Shown: in pieces, positions 5,275 to 8,177 of the stretch
Position numbering within the stretch: the stretch's first letter is position 1
Layout of the letters: every line of letters begins with the position of its first letter
Origin: an uncultured Alphaproteobacteria bacterium
GTDB taxonomy: Bacteria > Pseudomonadota > Alphaproteobacteria > Micropepsales > Micropepsaceae
DNA: 8,177 nucleotides
Assembly: GCA_937942205.1 (NCBI GenBank)
Contig: CALDFO010000351.1
Coordinates: 1 to 8,177, forward strand
Direction of reading: 5' to 3'
The notes under the pieces: generated by a model
Told to the model about the DNA's origin: nothing
Databases searched by the model: none
What the model saw: the letters and a program-made list of their open reading frames with translations, nothing else
Translations under genes and position numbers: made by a program

Positions 5275-7312
5275 GCGCGGCCACCCAGGGCCGCGCTCCA
5301 CGCCAGTCCCGCACACTTCGGGCGCGCGGCGGCGATGTCAGCCAGATCCGCCAACCCTGCCCCGCCGCCGCGGCGCGGGCATCGATCATCACCGCCGCTT
5401 GCTGGCAGCGCGCCGCGACGGCGCTGACCAGCACCTGGGCGCGGCGGCAATCCTCGTCCAACGCGTCAGGCCGCCGCGCCAGCGCGATCACCAGTCCGTT
5501 CCGGCGCACCACACAGCCCAGCCCATCGCAGCGCGCTTCGGCCATACCGGTTGCCTGTTCCAGATCACGGCCGTCGCCATCGCGCCGCAGCCAGGCGCGC
5601 GCCGTGAAGCGATCGGGCGGCGGAGAGGGAAAATGCAGCAGCCCGTCCGCGCCGCGCACCGCCACGGTGACGCCATCGCGCCCCACCAGCATGTCGGCGG
5701 GCCGCGCCATCATCGCCAGCACGATTCCCAGCAGCACCGGCGCCAGCCCCAGCCATCGTTTGCGCCCCCGCCAGATCACCAGCCACAACCCGCCCAGCGT
5801 CACCGCCACCAAAGCGCCCAGCGGCAGGGACGGCAGCAGCGACACCGCGCCGGGCAGGCCCGACACCCAGCGCCCCATCGCCACCATCATCTCAAGGCCC
5901 TGGCCCAACAGCGCCAGCGCCCATCCTTCCAGCCCGAACGGCATCAGCAGCACCGCCAGCGCCGCCACCGGCATCACCCACAATCCCACCAGCGGCATGG
6001 CGATCAGATTGCCCAGCACCGCGTAATGCGCCGCCCGCTCGAAATGAAACAGCGAGAACGGCAAGGTGGCGATGCTGCCGATCAGCGCCGTCATCGCCAC
6101 GCCGCGCACATAGCGCCAGACAAAACCGCGCGGTTCATGCCGCCGCTCCCGCTCCCACTCGGCCACCGTCACCAGCCCGGCCACGGCGGCGAAGGACATC
6201 TGGAATCCGGGATCGGCCACATTCTCGGGCTGCATCATCAGCAGCACCCCCGCCGCCAGCGCCAGCACCCGCATGTTCAGGGCCGGGCGGTCGGCCAGCA
6301 CCGCCAGCATCATGAAGCCGAACATCACAAAGGCCCGGCTGGCCGACGGCGCCGCGCCGCTGATCACCAGATAAAAGGCGGTTCCGGCCAGCGCCGCCAC
6401 GGCGGCCCATTTCTTCACCGGATAGCGCAGCACCAGCGCCGGAATCGCCGCCAGCACCGCGCGCAGCAGCCAGAAGATACCGCCGCCCGCCATCGCCATC
6501 TGCAGGCCCGAGATCGCCAGCACATGCGCCAGCCCGGCATCGCGCAGCGCCGCTTCGTCCTCCTCGGCGATGCCCCCGCGCGTTCCGGTGACCAGCGCGG
6601 CGGCGATCGCGCCCATGATGCCCGGCAGCCCGGCCTGAATCCGTCGCGTCATCCGTGCGCGCAGGCCCTCCACCGCCAGCATCACCCGCTCGCGCCAGTC
6701 CGGTTCCATCGCGGGCACGATCCCGCGCGCCCTGCCATAGGCAAAGCCCGCCGCGCCGATGGATTGGAAATAGCGGCTGCGCCCGAAATCGCCCGCGCCC
6801 GGCTCCACCGGCGGCGGCGGCGTATCCAGCCGCGCGAACAGGCTGACCCAGTCGCCGGGCTGCAAGTCCGCGCCGCCCGCGCGCTGCGCGATACGAATCC
6901 GCAGCGGCGGGGCATCGTCAAAGGCCCCGGACCGCACATGATCCAGCACATAGCGCACGCCCTGCTGGCGCGCCTCGATGAAGATGAGGCGGCCGGTGAC
7001 ATGGGCGATGATGGGCCGGTCCAGCACCGGCGTCGCCACCGCCTCGGCCCGCAGCCGCACCAATCCGAAACCCAGCAGCAGCGCCGCCAGCAGCGCCAGC
7101 ACGACCCGGCCCGGCCGCCAGGTCCGCGCGGCGGCGGCCAGCGCCATCCCCGCGCCCAGCGCCGCCCAGCCCCAGATCCTGTCCGGTTCGGCGGGCAAGG
7201 CGAAATACAGGGCGCTGCCCGCGCCCAGCGCCACGGGCAGCCATAGGGGCCAGCGGTCGTTTTCCGCCGTCCAGCCACGCCAGAACCCAAGCGTGACCCG
7301 GCGAATTGCCAA
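5258..7312 (-). CDS. comEC: ComEC/Rec2 family DNA-uptake channel protein
   Basis: This is a 684-residue polytopic inner-membrane protein of the family that moves single-stranded DNA into the cytoplasm during transformation. Two or three membrane segments (about 23-87) precede an N-terminal OB-like periplasmic domain (DUF4131 type, about 90-200). The Competence domain (about 230-515) carries [10 protein letters not shown] (261-270), SRAFVM (325-330), [13 protein letters not shown] (368-380) and many helices. The C-terminal part (about 545-684) has four cysteines (595, 600, 622, 636) and ends [11 protein letters not shown]. It has no HxHxDH metallo-beta-lactamase motif, unlike full ComEC of Bacillus type. 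The residue usually His after SGL is Gln271. TTG 7312 is the first start after an in-frame TAG (7328-7330), with a weak AGGG (7321-7324) upstream. It converges on lexA with overlap and diverges from gltX. A working competence system cannot be judged from this gene alone. Confidence 0.93.
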   Translation of the reverse strand: MAIRRVTLGFWRGWTAENDRWPLWLPVALGAGSALYFALPAEPDRIWGWAALGAGMALAAAARTWRPGRVVLALLAALLLGFGLVRLRAEAVATPVLDRPIIAHVTGRLIFIEARQQGVRYVLDHVRSGAFDDAPPLRIRIAQRAGGADLQPGDWVSLFARLDTPPPPVEPGAGDFGRSRYFQSIGAAGFAYGRARGIVPAMEPDWRERVMLAVEGLRARMTRRIQAGLPGIMGAIAAALVTGTRGGIAEEDEAALRDAGLAHVLAISGLQMAMAGGGIFWLLRAVLAAIPALVLRYPVKKWAAVAALAGTAFYLVISGAAPSASRAFVMFGFMMLAVLADRPALNMRVLALAAGVLLMMQPENVADPGFQMSFAAVAGLVTVAEWERERRHEPRGFVWRYVRGVAMTALIGSIATLPFSLFHFERAAHYAVLGNLIAMPLVGLWVMPVAALAVLLMPFGLEGWALALLGQGLEMMVAMGRWVSGLPGAVSLLPSLPLGALVAVTLGGLWLVIWRGRKRWLGLAPVLLGIVLAMMARPADMLVGRDGVTVAVRGADGLLHFPSPPPDRFTARAWLRRDGDGRDLEQATGMAEARCDGLGCVVRRNGLVIALARRPDALDEDCRRAQVLVSAVAARCQQAAVMIDARAAAAGQGWRIWLTSPPRARSVRDWRGARPWVAAPSSAE

Positions 7313-7342
7313 AGCGGCCGCCCTGCTCTAAGTCCCCCTACC
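7313..7342. promoter_or_regulatory. Very short divergent spacer between comEC and gltX
   Basis: Only 30 bp separate the two start codons. No recognisable -35/-10 pair fits inside, and no Shine-Dalgarno sequence precedes the gltX ATG. The promoters must lie within the opposing coding regions, the messages may be leaderless, or the comEC start is really further inside the gene. Confidence 0.4.
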
Positions 7343-8177
7343 ATGACGGAAAACACCAAGCCTGTCCTGCGCTTCGCGCCCTCGCCCACAGGGATGCTGC
7401 ATATCGGCGGCGCGCGCACCGCCCTGTTCAACTGGCTCTATGCCCGCCATACCGGCGGCGTCTTCCGCCTGCGGATCGAGGACACCGACCGCGAACGCTC
7501 CACGCCCGAGGCGGTGGACGCCATCCTGAACGGCATGACCTGGATGGGCCTGACCTGGGACGGCGATGTGGTCTATCAGTTCGCCCGCGCCGCCCGTCAC
7601 CGCGCGGTCGCCGACCAGCTTCTGGCGCAAGGCAAAGCCTATCGCTGCTACGCCACCGCCGACGAGTTGACCGCCATGCGCGAGGCGCAGAAGGCCGCCG
7701 GCAAGCCGATGCGCTATGACGGCCGCTGGCGCGACCGCGGCCCCGGCCCGGAGCAGGACGGCCAGCCCTTTGTCGTGCGCCTGAAGGCGCGCCAGGACGG
7801 CGAGACCATCGTGCGGGACGCGGTGCTGGGCGAGGTGCGCTTCGAGAACAGCCAGCTGGACGACATGGTGCTGCTGCGCTCCGACGGCACCCCGACCTAC
7901 ATGCTGGCGGTGGTGGTGGACGACCAGGACATGGGCGTGACCCATGTGATCCGCGGCGCCGATCATCTCAACAATGCCGCCCGCCAGCTCCAGATCATCG
8001 AGGCGATGGGCTGGCCGGTGCCGGTCTATGGCCACCTGCCCCTGATCAACGGCCCCGACGGCGCCAAACTCAGCAAGCGCCACGGCGCGCTGGCGGTGGA
8101 AGCCTATCGCGACATGGGCTACCTGCCCGAGACCATGCGCAATTACCTGCTGCGGCTGGGCTGGAGCCATGGCGATG
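7343..8177 (+). CDS. gltX: Glutamyl-tRNA synthetase (C-terminus outside window)
   Basis: This class I aminoacyl-tRNA synthetase attaches glutamate to tRNA(Glu). In bacteria lacking GlnRS it may also charge tRNA(Gln) for later amidation. The window holds 278 codons plus one base of an expected 440-490. The Rossmann-fold start carries [13 protein letters not shown] (11-23), which contains the HIGH-type motif as [13 protein letters not shown] (45-53), the connective region (about 80-175) with [17 protein letters not shown] (178-194), and KLSKRHG (242-248), the KMSKS-type loop, follow. [20 protein letters not shown] (259-278) is the highly conserved segment after that loop. One oddity is VIRGADHLN (202-210), where E. 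coli GltX has GED. The anticodon-binding domains are beyond the edge. ATG 7343 has no clear ribosome binding site but gives the usual N-terminus. Confidence 0.97.
   Translation, partial: MTENTKPVLRFAPSPTGMLHIGGARTALFNWLYARHTGGVFRLRIEDTDRERSTPEAVDAILNGMTWMGLTWDGDVVYQFARAARHRAVADQLLAQGKAYRCYATADELTAMREAQKAAGKPMRYDGRWRDRGPGPEQDGQPFVVRLKARQDGETIVRDAVLGEVRFENSQLDDMVLLRSDGTPTYMLAVVVDDQDMGVTHVIRGADHLNNAARQLQIIEAMGWPVPVYGHLPLINGPDGAKLSKRHGALAVEAYRDMGYLPETMRNYLLRLGWSHGD

Noticed and set aside
5201..7246. Plus-strand open frame of 681 codons opposite comEC
   Set aside because: The product is dominated by His, Gln, Arg and Pro and is the complement of a Leu/Ala-rich membrane protein; the ComEC motifs are on the other strand.
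7328..8170. Minus-strand open frame of 280 codons opposite gltX
   Set aside because: It is antisense to clear GluRS motifs and has no recognisable domain.
1..8177. CRISPR array, transposon, phage or defence island
   Set aside because: No spaced direct-repeat array, transposase, integrase, tRNA-flanked junction or toxin-antitoxin pair is visible; the genes are housekeeping in conserved order.

Overview
The window is ordinary-looking, high-GC chromosomal DNA from an alphaproteobacterium. Four things support this. The gene order trpG-trpD-trpC ... lexA-comEC-gltX is a recurrent alphaproteobacterial neighbourhood. The site upstream of lexA is the alphaproteobacterial SOS box type (GTTC-N7-GTTC, present here as its reverse complement). 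An EcfG-type general-stress promoter (GGAAC-N17-CGTT) sits in the same gap. The proteins look like alphaproteobacterial family members. The genus cannot be fixed from the sequence alone.

Layout, left to right. Positions 1-944 (minus) hold most of a membrane fatty acid desaturase whose C-terminus lies outside the window. A 191-bp divergent gap follows, containing a 22-bp tandem duplication. Positions 1136-3526 (plus) are a tightly overlapping trpG-trpD-trpC operon (ATGA overlap, then an 8-nt overlap) for the middle of tryptophan biosynthesis; trpE is not next to it. Positions 3527-3753 hold a double-hairpin intergenic repeat of REP type. A small helix-turn-helix protein (plus) comes next. It is followed by a minus-strand gene for a 92-residue exported protein, with its own terminator and a probable EcfG promoter. 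lexA (plus) has a strong ribosome binding site and a promoter whose -10 region is covered by the SOS box. comEC (minus) converges on lexA with a 17-bp overlap. gltX (plus, cut by the window end) diverges from comEC across only 30 bp.

Functionally, the window combines housekeeping metabolism (tryptophan, Glu-tRNA), lipid modification, the SOS master repressor and the DNA-uptake channel. The most interesting part is the trpC-lexA interval. In many alphaproteobacteria I recall moaC and moeA lying there; here they are replaced by a palindromic repeat, a small HTH gene and a probable stress-regulated exported protein. I see no CRISPR array, transposase, tRNA, rRNA or defence-type cluster, and no convincing new multi-gene system. 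The findings are mostly regulatory and evolutionary details.
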